From: Otis tarda | Lineage: Eukaryota; Chordata; Aves; Otidiformes; Otididae | Assembly: GCA_026413225.1 (NCBI GenBank) | Contig: CM048552.1 | Coordinates: forward strand, 200,087,553-200,151,552 | Reading direction: 5' to 3' | DNA: 64,000 bases | Part shown: positions 10,533 through 21,097 of the stretch, one piece after another | Layout: each line of letters opens with the position of its first letter | Numbering within the stretch: the stretch's first letter is position 1 | Notes under the pieces: generated by a model | Databases searched by the model: none | The model's input: the letters and a program-made list of their open reading frames with translations, nothing else | What the model was told of the DNA's origin: nothing | Made by a program: the position numbers and the translations under genes

Positions 10533-11636
10533 GTGACCAGACTGGTGGATGAGGGAAAGGCTGTTGATGTGGTCTACCTGGACTTCAGCAAAGCCTTTGA
10601 CACGGTCTCTCACAGTATTCTCCTAGGGAAACTGGCTGCCTGTGGACTGGGTAGGTATACCCTTCTCTGGATAAAGAACTCGCTAGGGACCCGTGCCCAG
10701 CGGGTAGTAGTTAATGGAGTCAAGTCCAGCTGGCACAGCCTGTTACAAGTGGTGTCCCCCAGGGGTCGGTACTTGGGCCCATCTTGTTCAATATCTTTAT
10801 TGATGACCTAGACGAGGGGATTGAGTGTACCCTCAGTAAGTTTGCAGATGACACCAAGTTGGGTGACGGTGTTGATCTGCCTTAGGGTAGGGAGGCCCTT
10901 CAGAGGGATCTGGATAGGCTGGATCGCTGGGCTGAGCTGAATGGATGAGGTTCAACAAGGCCAAGTGTCGGGTCCTGCACTTTGGCCACAACAACCCCAT
11001 GCAGCGCTATAGGCTCGGAGCTGAGTGGCTGGAGGATTGTGAAGAGGAAAGGGACCTGGGGGTCTTGGTTGATGCTCAGCTGAACATGAGCTGACAGTGT
11101 GCCCAGGTGGCCAAGAGGGTCAACGGCATCCTGGCCTGCATTAGAAATAGTGTGGCCAGCAGGAGCAGGGAGGTAATCATCCCCCTGTATTCAGCACTGG
11201 TGAGGCCGCACCTCGAGTATTGTGTTCAGTTTTGGGCCCCTCACTACAAGAAAGACATTGAAGCCCTGGAACGTGTCCAGAGAAGGGCAACAAAGCTGGT
11301 GAGGGGTCTGGAGCACAAGTCTTATGAGGAGCGGCTGAGAGAGTTGGGATTGTTTAGTCTGGAGAAGAGGAGGCTCAGGGGAGACCTCATTGCACTCTAT
11401 AGCTTCCTGAAGGCAGGTTGTGATGAACAGGGGTTTGGCCTCTTCTTCCAGGCAACAAGCAGGACCCGAGGAAATGGCCACAAGTTGTACCAAAGGAGGT
11501 TTAGATTGGACGTGAGGAAAAACTTTTTCTCTCCAAAGAGTGGTCAGGCACTGGAATGGCCTGCCCAGGGAGGTGGTGGAGTCGCCGTCCCTGGCAGTGT
11601 TCAAGAGGCGGCTTGATGAGAAGCTACAAGATATGG
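10533..11636 (+). pseudogene. CR1 ORF2 fragment (reverse transcriptase to C-terminus), frameshifted
   Basis: The first frame opens with MTRLVDEGKAVDVVYLDFSK, which holds the first catalytic aspartate block (YLDFSKAFDTV, from about 10575). Near 10741-10747 a base has been lost: upstream sequence reads in one frame, while [15 protein letters not shown] starts at 10748 in another. That second frame carries the catalytic FADD box at 10841-10852 and then meets a TAG near 10883. Further shifts follow, and there is a TGA at 11092 where the family has an arginine codon. From 11107 a 169-codon frame covers the C-terminal region ([20 protein letters not shown] and onward). This frame shifts again near 11535, so the usual ending [17 protein letters not shown] is lost. 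The catalytic motifs survive, but the frame is broken at least four times. Confidence 0.9.
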
Positions 11637-11710
11637 TTTAGTAGCTGTGACAGCAATGGTAGTAGGAAGACGGTTGGACTAGATGATCTTATAGGTCTCA
11701 TCCAACCATG

Positions 11711-11743
11711 TGATTCTATGATTCTATGATTCTATGATTCTAT
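11711..11743 (+). repeat. CR1 terminal 8-bp repeat tail
   Basis: ATTCTATG repeats about four times directly after the conserved CR1 3' UTR. The tail is diagnostic of CR1 and fixes the element's 3' end and strand. Confidence 0.9.
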
Positions 11744-13619
11744 TCCTTTGCACAGAAAACAAATTTCTTTGTAGCTTGTTTTCCCCCCCAAAATATAAGA
11801 TTTTATAAAACCTGCCCCCATATCTCCTTTTAATGAAACAACAAAGGGCAGTTTGAATTTTGTTTTAAGAAGTAATCCTTTGATGGCTCAACTCCCTACA
11901 ATATTAGCTTTCTTTTTTTTCTTGTTATCTTAAAAGGGAGATAACAGGTACATTTAAACAGACATTTTACTTTCCAGAAGAAAAATCACCGATAAAAAAA
12001 TCAGTACAGTTTTAAATGGGAGGGTATCTTAGAAAATGTACAGTTGATTACATAAAAAATAGGTTTTTATACATAGCTACAAAATCACAGATTTTTCTTA
12101 TGCAAACGAAGAACTATTTGTAGTTTTTGGAAAAAAAAATAGCAACAATATTTTTTTCCTTCATTTTGGAGAAATGTATGTTAATTTTGAAGTACTCCTG
12201 CCAGCAAAATTGTCATTGATGGGAGTTAACTGAATTTCACAGGCAATACGAGAGGTGGAGCCGCACAATCTGGCTCCTGACCTAAATTGTTTTGATGGAT
12301 GAATTATCATCATTCATACTTTGAACCACTGGTGCCTCTTTACATCAAACATTGTGTTCTAATTTAACTGAACTGAAACAAAACATGAACTCTGCTGAAA
12401 TTTGAGGAAGTAAAGCATTTTTTAAAGGGTCAGGGAAGTTTGGTACCAAATTTCCATGTGACTTTAAAAGGGGACTAACTGCTCCCTCTGACTTAGGAAA
12501 TGTCTCCCTAGATCTCTGAAACATCTAAAGAAAGGAAGGAAAGGAAGGCAGGAAATCATGAAAGATGCGACTAACTTGGTCCTGCATGAAGATGAAGGTG
12601 CTTAGGAGGTTGTCATTCAAACTTGAATGGAGACAGGTTTTTTTTTTGTCTGGTTTGTAGATTTATTTTTACAATTAAAGCCTGTCCTGAGGGGAGTGAT
12701 GCCATCTGATCCATCACTTAAACTCTATTTTCCTTTCATTGGTGAGTCTGTCTCCCAGTTTCTTATTCTTCCACCTTAATATTCCAGCCAACATGGGTTG
12801 TCCACTGAAGTGCAATGCTCTCTGTCCAGTCCAGCCTTTTAAATGTTGGCAGGGATGAGGCTAGGATTTTTGCTATTTTCTTCCTTCAGTAACAGATTTT
12901 GCACCATCAAAAGTCCCCTCACTAACAACTAAAATCATTGCTTACTTTGATTTATGCTATTGCACAAGAATATAATCTTAGATAATTCTTCTTACTTTGC
13001 TATTTACCATTTAGAATGAATGAAGCCATCAATTCTTTTTGGCCTCAGTAAGATCCACAGACATTCGCCACATGATGTTGATTAAATAACATTAAATAAA
13101 ACATTGCTTTCTTGGCCATTCTTAGATCTAAGTATCTTTTAAAGAGCCAGAAACCATGGTTTCTAATTTCTGAAAACAATGTTAATGTAAAGAAGATAAA
13201 TGTGATAAATCTCATCCGGTTTTCCCAATTAATAGAAAGATTAATTAAAAGTTATTATCTAATTACACACACTCTAACTTGAAAAAAAAACTTTTCAGTC
13301 ATTTTTTGCTCACAGTTGAGACTTCCATAGCAAGAGATTCTGAATACTTTTAATAAAATCCATTTTTTTCTCCTTCCCTTTGATGATATGAAGCAGAATT
13401 TGAAACTAGTATTACTGTTAGATGAATCGAACACAGTATCACATCACGAGATTACACACAACTTGGTCAGAAAAAAAAAACTCCTCACAAGATCTAGAAA
13501 CAACATTCTCCTGCTGCTTCCTGCAGTCTGTGACTGTTTATCAACAGGACAGCCATTGCTGACACAGTGCACAGGGCTCTGCTGAATCTGTTCCCCAGTC
13601 AGGGGCTATCTCCTAAGCT
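11744..13619. other. non-coding spacer between two CR1 copies
   Basis: AT-rich DNA with no recognised gene. A purine-rich AAGG patch (12531-12554) and short A or T runs occur (for example 12132-12140 and 13281-13289). The longest open frame is 65 codons and unremarkable. Confidence 0.65.
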
Positions 13620-14871
13620 ATCATAGAATCATAGAATGGTTTGGGTTGGAAGGGACCTTTAAAGGTCATCTAGTCCAACCAATCCGCAATGAACAGGACA
13701 CCTTCAACCAGATCAGGTTGCTCAGAGCCCTGTCCAATTTGACGTCGAACATCTCCAGGGATGGACCATCTACTACCTCTCTAGGCAACCCGTTCCAGTG
13801 CCTCTCCACCATCACAGTAAATAATGTCTTCCTTATATCGAATCTAAATCTACCCTCTTTCAGTTTAAAGCTGTTACCCCTTCTCCTATCACTACACGCC
13901 CTTGTCAAAAGTTCCTCCCCGTCTTTTTTGTAGGCCCCCTTTAGGTACTGGACGACCACTATAAGGTCTCCTCAGAGCCTTCTCTTCTCCAGGCTGAACA
14001 GCCCCAACTCTCTCAACCTGTCTTTGTAGAGGAGGTGCTCCAGCCCTCTACTCATCTTCATGGCTCTTCTCTGGACTGGCTCCAACAAGTTCATGTCCTT
14101 CTCATGCTGGGGGCTCCAGAGCTGTACACAGTACTCCAGGTGAGGTCTCACCAGAGCAGAGGGGCAAAATGACCTCCCTTGACCTGCTGGCCACGCTCCT
14201 CTTGATGCAGCCGAGGATGCAGTTGGCCCTCTGGGCTGCAAGGGTGCACTGTCGGCTCATGTTGAGCTTCTCATTCACCAGTACCGCCAAGTCTTCCTCA
14301 GCAAGGCTGCACGCAATTTCTTCATCCCCCAGCCTGTATTGATACCAAGGGTTGTCCCAGACTAGGTGCATAACCTTGCACCTGGTCTTACTAAACCTCA
14401 TGAGGTTCACATAGGCACACTTCTTGAGCTTGTCCAGATCCCTCTGGATGGCATCAATCAATACCCTCAGGTATTGATTGCACCACACAGCTTAGTATCA
14501 TCTGCAAACTTGCTGAGGGTGCACTAGATCCCACTATGTCATTGATGAAGATGTTAAACAGTATTGGTCCCAATATGGACCCTTGAGGAACACCACTTGT
14601 CACCAACCTCCATCTGGATATCGAGTCATGGACCATTACCCTCTGGATCTGACCATCCAACCAATTCCTCATCCACCAAACAGTCCACCCATCAAATCCA
14701 TATCTCTCCAATTTAGAGAGAAGAATGTTGTGGGGGACCATGTTAAAAGCCTTACAGAAGTCTGGGTAGACAACATTTGTACCTCTTCCTTTGTCCACTG
14801 ATGCAGTCACTCCATCACAGAAGGCCACTAGGTGGGTCAGGCAATACTTGCCCTTGGTGAAGCCTTCATTT
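13620..14871 (-). mobile_element. 5'-truncated CR1 LINE of an older subfamily
   Basis: The plus strand begins with TCATAGAATCATAGAATGG, the reverse complement of the CR1 tail, followed by the conserved 3' UTR (ggttggaagggaccttt). Read on the minus strand, the copy extends back to the [13 protein letters not shown] block, upstream of the first catalytic motif of the reverse transcriptase, and stops near 14871. It differs from the 10.5-kb copy in its protein blocks (for example [19 protein letters not shown]), so it belongs to a different subfamily. The endonuclease and ORF1 are absent. Confidence 0.95.
13666..14871 (-). pseudogene. CR1 ORF2 remnant (reverse transcriptase to C-terminus)
   Basis: In minus-strand order it has [18 protein letters not shown], then [17 protein letters not shown], where an L-to-P change alters the usual YLDFSKAFD. 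Next come [20 protein letters not shown] and the catalytic KFADDTK (plus positions 14497-14508, both aspartates intact). A shifted frame follows with [20 protein letters not shown], then [20 protein letters not shown] (about 14150-14090), and finally [19 protein letters not shown] close to the stop at 13666. At least three frame changes separate these pieces, so no functional enzyme is encoded. Protein blocks are read directly from the sequence. The subfamily is not determined. Confidence 0.9.
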
Positions 14872-17800
14872 CAAGGACCAAGATATACGAAGTGCCATTC
14901 TATCTATTAGTCTTCTCACATTTGAGAACCTTTGTTTTATTTATAGGGGATAAGAGACTTCCATGCCTCCACAATTTTTCTTCTGTGTTACAGTGCAAGT
15001 GTGTTCTGATAAGTAAATAAATTTTCAAAATACTGTGAAATTTACTTTGTTATGTACATCCAAAATGTACTTCTTGGTTGTTTCCTTTGTTTCTTCTTAC
15101 ACATCACCATTGGTAATGATACCTTTCCCAGAACACTTAGGTGCTTCTGATAGCCTAGAATTATCCCACAAATTATGTGATCTTACTGTTTTTACTATTT
15201 TTCCTAGCATTGATCTAATGAACTGGCAAATGGTATCTGGAAAGATAGACACAGTCTAAGTGAAAGGCAAGGAATTGGTAAATTTTTACTCTAACTCCCA
15301 ATTTCCACTAGCTATAGACATGTCACTCAGCTTTTCTGAGTTTTCTAATCTGAAAACCAAAGATTCTAACACTTAAGTTCTTCGCATAGTTGGAGTAATG
15401 AATACAATCTTTCCAAAGAATCACTAAAATGAATGTAGATGCCCTTATGATCCATCACTGGCCTGCTCATCAATAATTCTCTGAGATTTCTTTCATCTTT
15501 CTCTACTTCATACTTCAGCCCCCCCTCAAACATCCTAGGCATTATTACTCTTAACTTCACAAAAAAAAAAAACCTCCATATCAAGAGATTTTCTCTCCTA
15601 CTCTTCCCAGAAATTTGGGTCTTAGCCTGTTTGAGTGACTATGTATATCTGGGAATTACGGTTACTTAAGACATTTCACATCAATGTCTTAAATAGATTG
15701 TGTTTTCTTTACTCATACTTGTTCCTTTATGTTGCCTTGTTGTTTTGATTACCTCACTGTACTGAAATCTTTTCAGCATCTTGTAGCTTGCCTGTTTTCC
15801 CCTGATAATGCTGTGATCATAGCTAAGGGATTTTTCAGATGTAGATTCTGCTTGCTATGGACATGTCATGTCAAAATGACATTAGGGAATTACTGTCTGT
15901 GGAGGGCCAAAAGTCCAAAGCTTAAAAAATTCTGAGCTATCTCTTTTCTTCCCTTCCCTTCCCCCTCGACCTTCTTTTTTTCCCCTGTGTGCCTGGCAGT
16001 TTCTTCTCTATTCATGTTAAGAGAGCTTCTTCTGAGCCTCCCACAATTATGCCAGTGGGAATTGACCACCATACAGTTGGGTGGTTTTAAAATCAAATGC
16101 TTGGCATGGATTACCGGAAAAGCATCTTCCCTTTTATGTCACCAAGCTGTTTCTTCTTTCTCTTAAAAACTAACCTTTCCACTTTTTTTTAATGTAAAAA
16201 AGGCATTTCTAAATAGCTGTAGTTCTCACAAAATAATTAAAATAATGAGAAAAAGGAATTGCCTTTCAAAAATTAAAATATAAATGAACCATTTGACCCA
16301 AGGTTATTAAAAGTGAAAGCCATTCACCTTCTAAATGGAAGACCAGCCTCATGAGATCTGAGTGCAAGATGGATTCTGGCCGCGTCCCTGTGTTTAATGA
16401 CTTTAAGCACTAGCTGCTTGATACGAAAGGCAAGTTTCAGTGTCAAATGTCATGAATGGAGCATACTTTCTGAATAATTCTTTTCTGCAAAAACAAGACT
16501 TAAGAAAAAGTTTAATACATGTATAAATACATCTCTGTATACATCATAAGAATGTGTATGCATGTTTTCTGTGTCTGTGGATCAGAAATTATTTTCTTCT
16601 AATGCAAACTGTACAGCTGTTCATTTTAAACACATATAAATTTCTACTGTAAAATGGAGTAGATGTTAGCTTAGATGTCTTTAAAAGAAACAGGCAGATA
16701 AGCCAAATAAAAGTACATAACTTTGTAACTGTGGCTGACATATTTGTCTTACTTACACACTTCTCCATGTTTAGTTTAACAGGGAGAGTTTATTCCATTT
16801 CAGTTCTGGGCAGGAGATACTTACGGAAATGAATGTGCTGTTGTCTGAGAGCCTAACAGTTGATAAGAGGAGAACATTTACGTAGTCTCATAAAGCATAG
16901 TTACCAATCACAAAACATGGCTTTACGTGAAATAATTACACGGCAAGTTCTCTTACAAATGAACATCTGTTTTGTAACTCTGTATTTGTACAACATCTAA
17001 CAAAATGGTGTCTTTATCCGAAACTAGAGCTCCTCATGGCTACCAGACTAAAAACAGCCTGTAGAATGCAGGTAAAAGTTCTGAATGCTTGGCATGACCT
17101 ATCTCCCCAGTAACTGTTCTGAAACACAACACAACCTTTCAACATGCAGAAAAGGCTTAGCATATTTCATATTCTCCTCCAAGAGCAAAATTGCTAACTT
17201 GCATTAAAATCAACTGACGTCACTAAATTGTATTATTACATTGTCGACTACAGTAATGTTAGAATCTTTCTTACAATCATTATTCTCTTTCACGGTATTT
17301 TCAAGATGGCAGTACGACCTACTGGTTTAAAATCATAAACACAAAGAAATCCAATCGCACCTCAAAAACTATTTGCCCCTTTTTCTCCTTAGGCACACTG
17401 TGATGCAGATATTTGGGTTCCCTTCCTGCGCTTGGCACAATAATAAAAAATGCTGTCTCCATCTCTCTTCCTATGACATCGTCAGATTGTGAGCTTAAAA
17501 ATGAGAACAATAATCTGTGAAGCATAACAAAAAGATGGCAAAATGTATCCAGAACCACTTAAGTGAGAGGGCATTGCTGGTCAAAGCCTAAAACAGCTGT
17601 TAATATTCAGTTTTACACATCACTTCACATCTTTGTACATGTGATGAGTTTTCTTAATTTCTCAAAAAAAATTACCTTCTGAAGGTAGAGATCATTATTT
17701 CTGTGCTTGGAAACTGCCTAACCAAAAGGAAACCAGGACACAATAACAGAAATACATTTTTCAGTTATCTTTGTTTCTTCCTGAGTTTTCAGCTAAATCT

Positions 17801-19028
17801 GTTTTCTCTATGCCAGGTTTTCAGGCATGACCTTAAACAAGTATTTCCACAACTTCACTGATTTAAAATAGGACCACAAGCCCTCTCATTTTGTTTTCTC
17901 CTATATTTGGCAGGAATGGGGCATCATCCATAGGGCATTTTGAAATGCACTATCTATAATTGGAATTTCTACAGAGCTGGGAAATATGCTGGTGATGGTT
18001 TTAGAAAAGAAGACAGATAAGAAGGGAGCTGAGATTGGTTGGCTGGCACCCTGTTATCTCTGTGAATGGACCAAAGGTGGGTGTCGTATGGGGTCTGGGG
18101 GAAAAGGAGGCAGATTGTCAAACAGAATTTGCCATTACAAAATATTTTTATTTATCACAGTTATCATAGGAGATTTAAAGTAGCTGCCACCTTACATAAA
18201 CTTCTTTTGCTGTTCAAATACTAGCCTTCTCAAATGAAATCTTTGTTTTTCATTTTATTTTTGGACTCTAGGGCTACCAAAGCAGAGTCCTTCACTTCAC
18301 TGTATTGTCTGATCAACAAACTGAGTAATATACTCCCTCTTCTTTTATATATCAATCTTAGTCTGCAAAAAATTAAAGTCTGTAAATTAATAAAACATTT
18401 AATAGCTTGACGTAAATAATGCAAGAACATGTCTTTGTTAATGTACTTAAATTAATTTGCTGTAAAGATTGCTTTACAAATAACAAAATATTGGATATAT
18501 CACCCCAGGCATTACGCAAGGCTAGTAGCTTCTATTCTGGCATTTGCAGGAATAAGCAAAATTAGTTCAGCACAGTTCACAGCTGTGATCACTGGAGTAA
18601 AGCTCAGGGTCTAGGGGCCACTAGCTCTGATATTCTACTAAAAAGGCAGCTGTACTTTACTACTGGTCCACTGGGCCTGATGCTAATAATTTTTAAATGG
18701 CCTGTTAGTTACAGCAGTGGCCTCAAGCTACCTCTTATTTCAAATCCTATTAATGTCTGTGTATCTTTAAACTACTTTATTGTCTTAATTAGCATATATT
18801 CATTCATAATTCCCACATAGTCTGTTGCTATATACAAAAAAGAAAAATTACAAAAAACCATTAACAGTGGCTGAAGAGTTGGTGGATGAAATGTGACTGT
18901 GGTAATGTGCACCCAAATCAAATCAATCACATTAAACACTGAAGTACGTAAGTGCTTCTGTATGCGTTGCTTTTCTTTGCAGTGTTCTGCAGCATCAAAC
19001 TGTCTTAGGATACTGAATTGGTATAACG
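14872..19028. other. AT-rich non-coding stretch
   Basis: No gene, RNA gene or recent transposon is seen. A MIR-like trace at 15300-15357 is listed separately. Open frames do not exceed 80 codons. Homopolymer patches include A runs near 15562-15573 and 17664-17670. Confidence 0.65.
15300..15357 (+). repeat. possible ancient MIR-like SINE core
   Basis: CTAGCTATAGACATGTCACT followed by CAGCTTTTCTGAG and TTTTCTAATCTGAAAA parallels the MIR core order (CTAGCTGTGTGACC, then GTCACTTAACCTCTCTGAGCC, then TTTCCTCATCTGTAAAA). The agreement runs for about 55 bases with several gaps. The call is by eye. Confidence 0.4.
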
Positions 19029-19156
19029 TTCAACGCCAGGTTGGATGGGGCTCTGAGCAACCTGATCTGGTTGGAGATGTCCCTGCTCCTTGCAGAGGGG
19101 TTGGACTAGATGACCTTTAAAGGTCCCTTCCAACCCAAACCATTCTATAATTCTAC
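19029..19156 (+). mobile_element. short 3'-end CR1 fragment
   Basis: GGTTGGATGGGGCTCTGAGC, then the conserved GGTTGGACTAGATGACCTTT, then AAGGTCCCTTCCAACCC and an ATTCTAT-type tail form the last 128 bases of a CR1. The copy is severely 5'-truncated and holds only the very end of ORF2 and the 3' UTR. Confidence 0.92.
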
Positions 19157-20610
19157 TGGCATACTGGAGAAAGGCAGATCACCGTAGGCAGAGGTTTTAA
19201 GAAAACTATGTTAAATATTTTCTTTTTAGTTATAAAATTAGATTAAAAAATATTAAAAACATTTTTCCACAGTTAATAATCCCAGTAAGACCTACTCAAA
19301 ATAGCTGTTATAAATCAAGTTATTTTCTCTCTGACACTATCTTGCTTACTCTATGTGCTGTTTCAGGAAAAAAATTCATTAATAGAAAGGGAAACTTTTC
19401 CTGAATAAGGATTGCAAGCACATTTACTAGCATATTTAATAAAAGTACCTCTGCCATTAAAAACTATTAACCTCTAGTAGGCCAAAGCTACCACAACGTG
19501 TATTTTTTTTAAAAAAAATCACATTGTATTTGTCTTGAAATTGTTTTACAATCTTTTACTTTCTAACATACAGAAAACTCATTAGTCATTAGGTACCACA
19601 ATGATTTTATTATACAAATATGCAATTACTGGCCAAAATCAACTTCTGTAAATAATCATTCTTCAACTCTAGAAAATGCTGATCATGCTGTGTAAAGGCT
19701 TTTTCAATTGACCAAAGGTTTAAATTAAGTGTTAACAAATTACACCTAAACTCAGTCAGGAACAATGTACAGAATAAAGCGTTTTTCTCTCCTACACAGC
19801 TATGCAGAATCAAACTGACTACACTTAGCCTGATGAATTTGTTTTGTTTATGGGTACCCAAAGGAACATAGATGCTACTAAAGCAACAAAATGAAATATT
19901 TTTCACAGCTTGATTTGAAGTGGAAGAGTTGCTGTGAAAAAGAAATAATGTACAGAAGCACAGAAAACTTGTCTTTTTAAAACCTGACATTCTCTACAGT
20001 CTCTTTCTTAGTCTATTTTTGTAGCATTTCTGCAATACTTATACTTCTATACCTACACAGCTCAGGAAAGAAAGAGATGCACCAACTGCTCCTTTGCCAG
20101 GGATCAAACACAATCTAGGTAAGGTCATTTTGCTTCCTTCCAGGTATTACTAGGTTTAATGTGTGTCTCACTGAAATTATACTGAGTAGCTACAAAAAAT
20201 CCAGTCTTATTAATGTACTTCTTGTATTGTCTTGATTTTCAACGTCCGGATCATCTACTTCACATTCATGCTTTGCTGCATTATTCTTCCTCTATGTACA
20301 ACACTATCAAGAGACAGTTTAAACAAACTAGCTGCTTAATTTGCTTGTCTCATTTCCTCTAGACTGAGGAAAAGAGGGATGGCCTTCCAGCTGGTGGCCT
20401 GTGAGGACAGGGAAGACTGCATTGGAGGCTTAAAGGAATCTCCTTCAGAATCACACTCCTTGTCATAATGCTCTGATCTGAGTGCTGAAAATCTCAGCAC
20501 AACCCCACAGGATTTCCTTACCTTGCTACTTTTTATCCCTGAGTTTAATTAAGATAAAAATTCAGAAAAAGCAAACAGAGATTTCAAGTGACCTGGCTGG
20601 AAGGTAGGGA
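19157..20610. other. AT-rich non-coding spacer
   Basis: No gene is recognised. An 18-base T8A8 palindrome lies at 19502-19519. A 126-codon minus-strand frame (19610-19990) has no recognisable domain and sits in AT-rich DNA, so I treat it as chance. Confidence 0.6.
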
Positions 20611-21097
20611 CAGGGTTACAGGATGATTCAGGCTGGGGGGGGGGGAACACCTCAGGAGGTCTCTGGTCCAACCTCCTGCTCACAGCAGAGTCAGCTCTGC
20701 GAACAGACCAGACAGCTCAGGGCCTCACCTGGTCAAAGTTGAAAATCTCCAAGCACAGAGACAGCACAACATCTCTGGGCTTCCTATGCCACTGTCTGAC
20801 TGTCCTTATGGGGGCAATTTTTTTTAATATCCAGTCTGAATCCCTCTTCTTTCAGTTTTTTTTCATTGTCTCTCATTTTCCCACCCTGCCTCACTTCAGT
20901 GAGCCCAGCTCCATCTCCCAGATTACCTCCCTACAGGCACTGGGGGCTGCTGTTAGGTCCCCCTGAAGCCATCTGTGCTCCAGGCTGAACAAGCCCAGCT
21001 CCCTCAGCCTCTCCTCACAGGGCCAGTGCTCAAGGTGGGTAATAACTTCCTGCGATCTACTGGCTCCGCTCGTGTTCACACAGCTCAGGATACTGTT
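20611..21097 (-). mobile_element. old degraded CR1 fragment
   Basis: On the plus strand the order is a GC-rich segment with a G13 run, TCTGGTCCAACCTCCTGCTC, ACAGCACAACATCTCTGGGC, then CCAGGCTGAACAAGCCCAGC and CTCCCTCAGCCTCTCCTCAC. The end is AGCTCAGGATACTGTTGGC. These are reverse complements of the CR1 3' UTR, the C-terminal WNGLPR region and the [10 protein letters not shown] block. The copy is more diverged than the others and lacks a clear ATTCTATG tail. A short frame on the minus strand (20891-21079) still reads [20 protein letters not shown]. Confidence 0.85.

Larger units (their letters stand above)
10524..11743 (+). mobile_element. 5'-truncated CR1 LINE, comparatively young subfamily
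   Basis: CR1 is a non-LTR retrotransposon that encodes an ORF1 protein and an ORF2 endonuclease/reverse transcriptase. It inserts by target-primed reverse transcription, usually with loss of the 5' end. This copy begins inside the reverse transcriptase, before the block VVYLDFSKAFDTV, and runs through the 3' UTR to a tail of four ATTCTATG-type units. ORF1, the endonuclease and the start of the reverse transcriptase are absent. The 3' 290 bases are almost identical to the nested copy at 59517-59799, with about seven differences by eye, so both come from the same source subfamily. No target duplication is evident, as is usual for CR1. It cannot be autonomous. Confidence 0.95.

Noticed and set aside
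19502..19519. 18-base T8A8 palindrome
   Set aside because: A simple homopolymer junction, common in AT-rich DNA.
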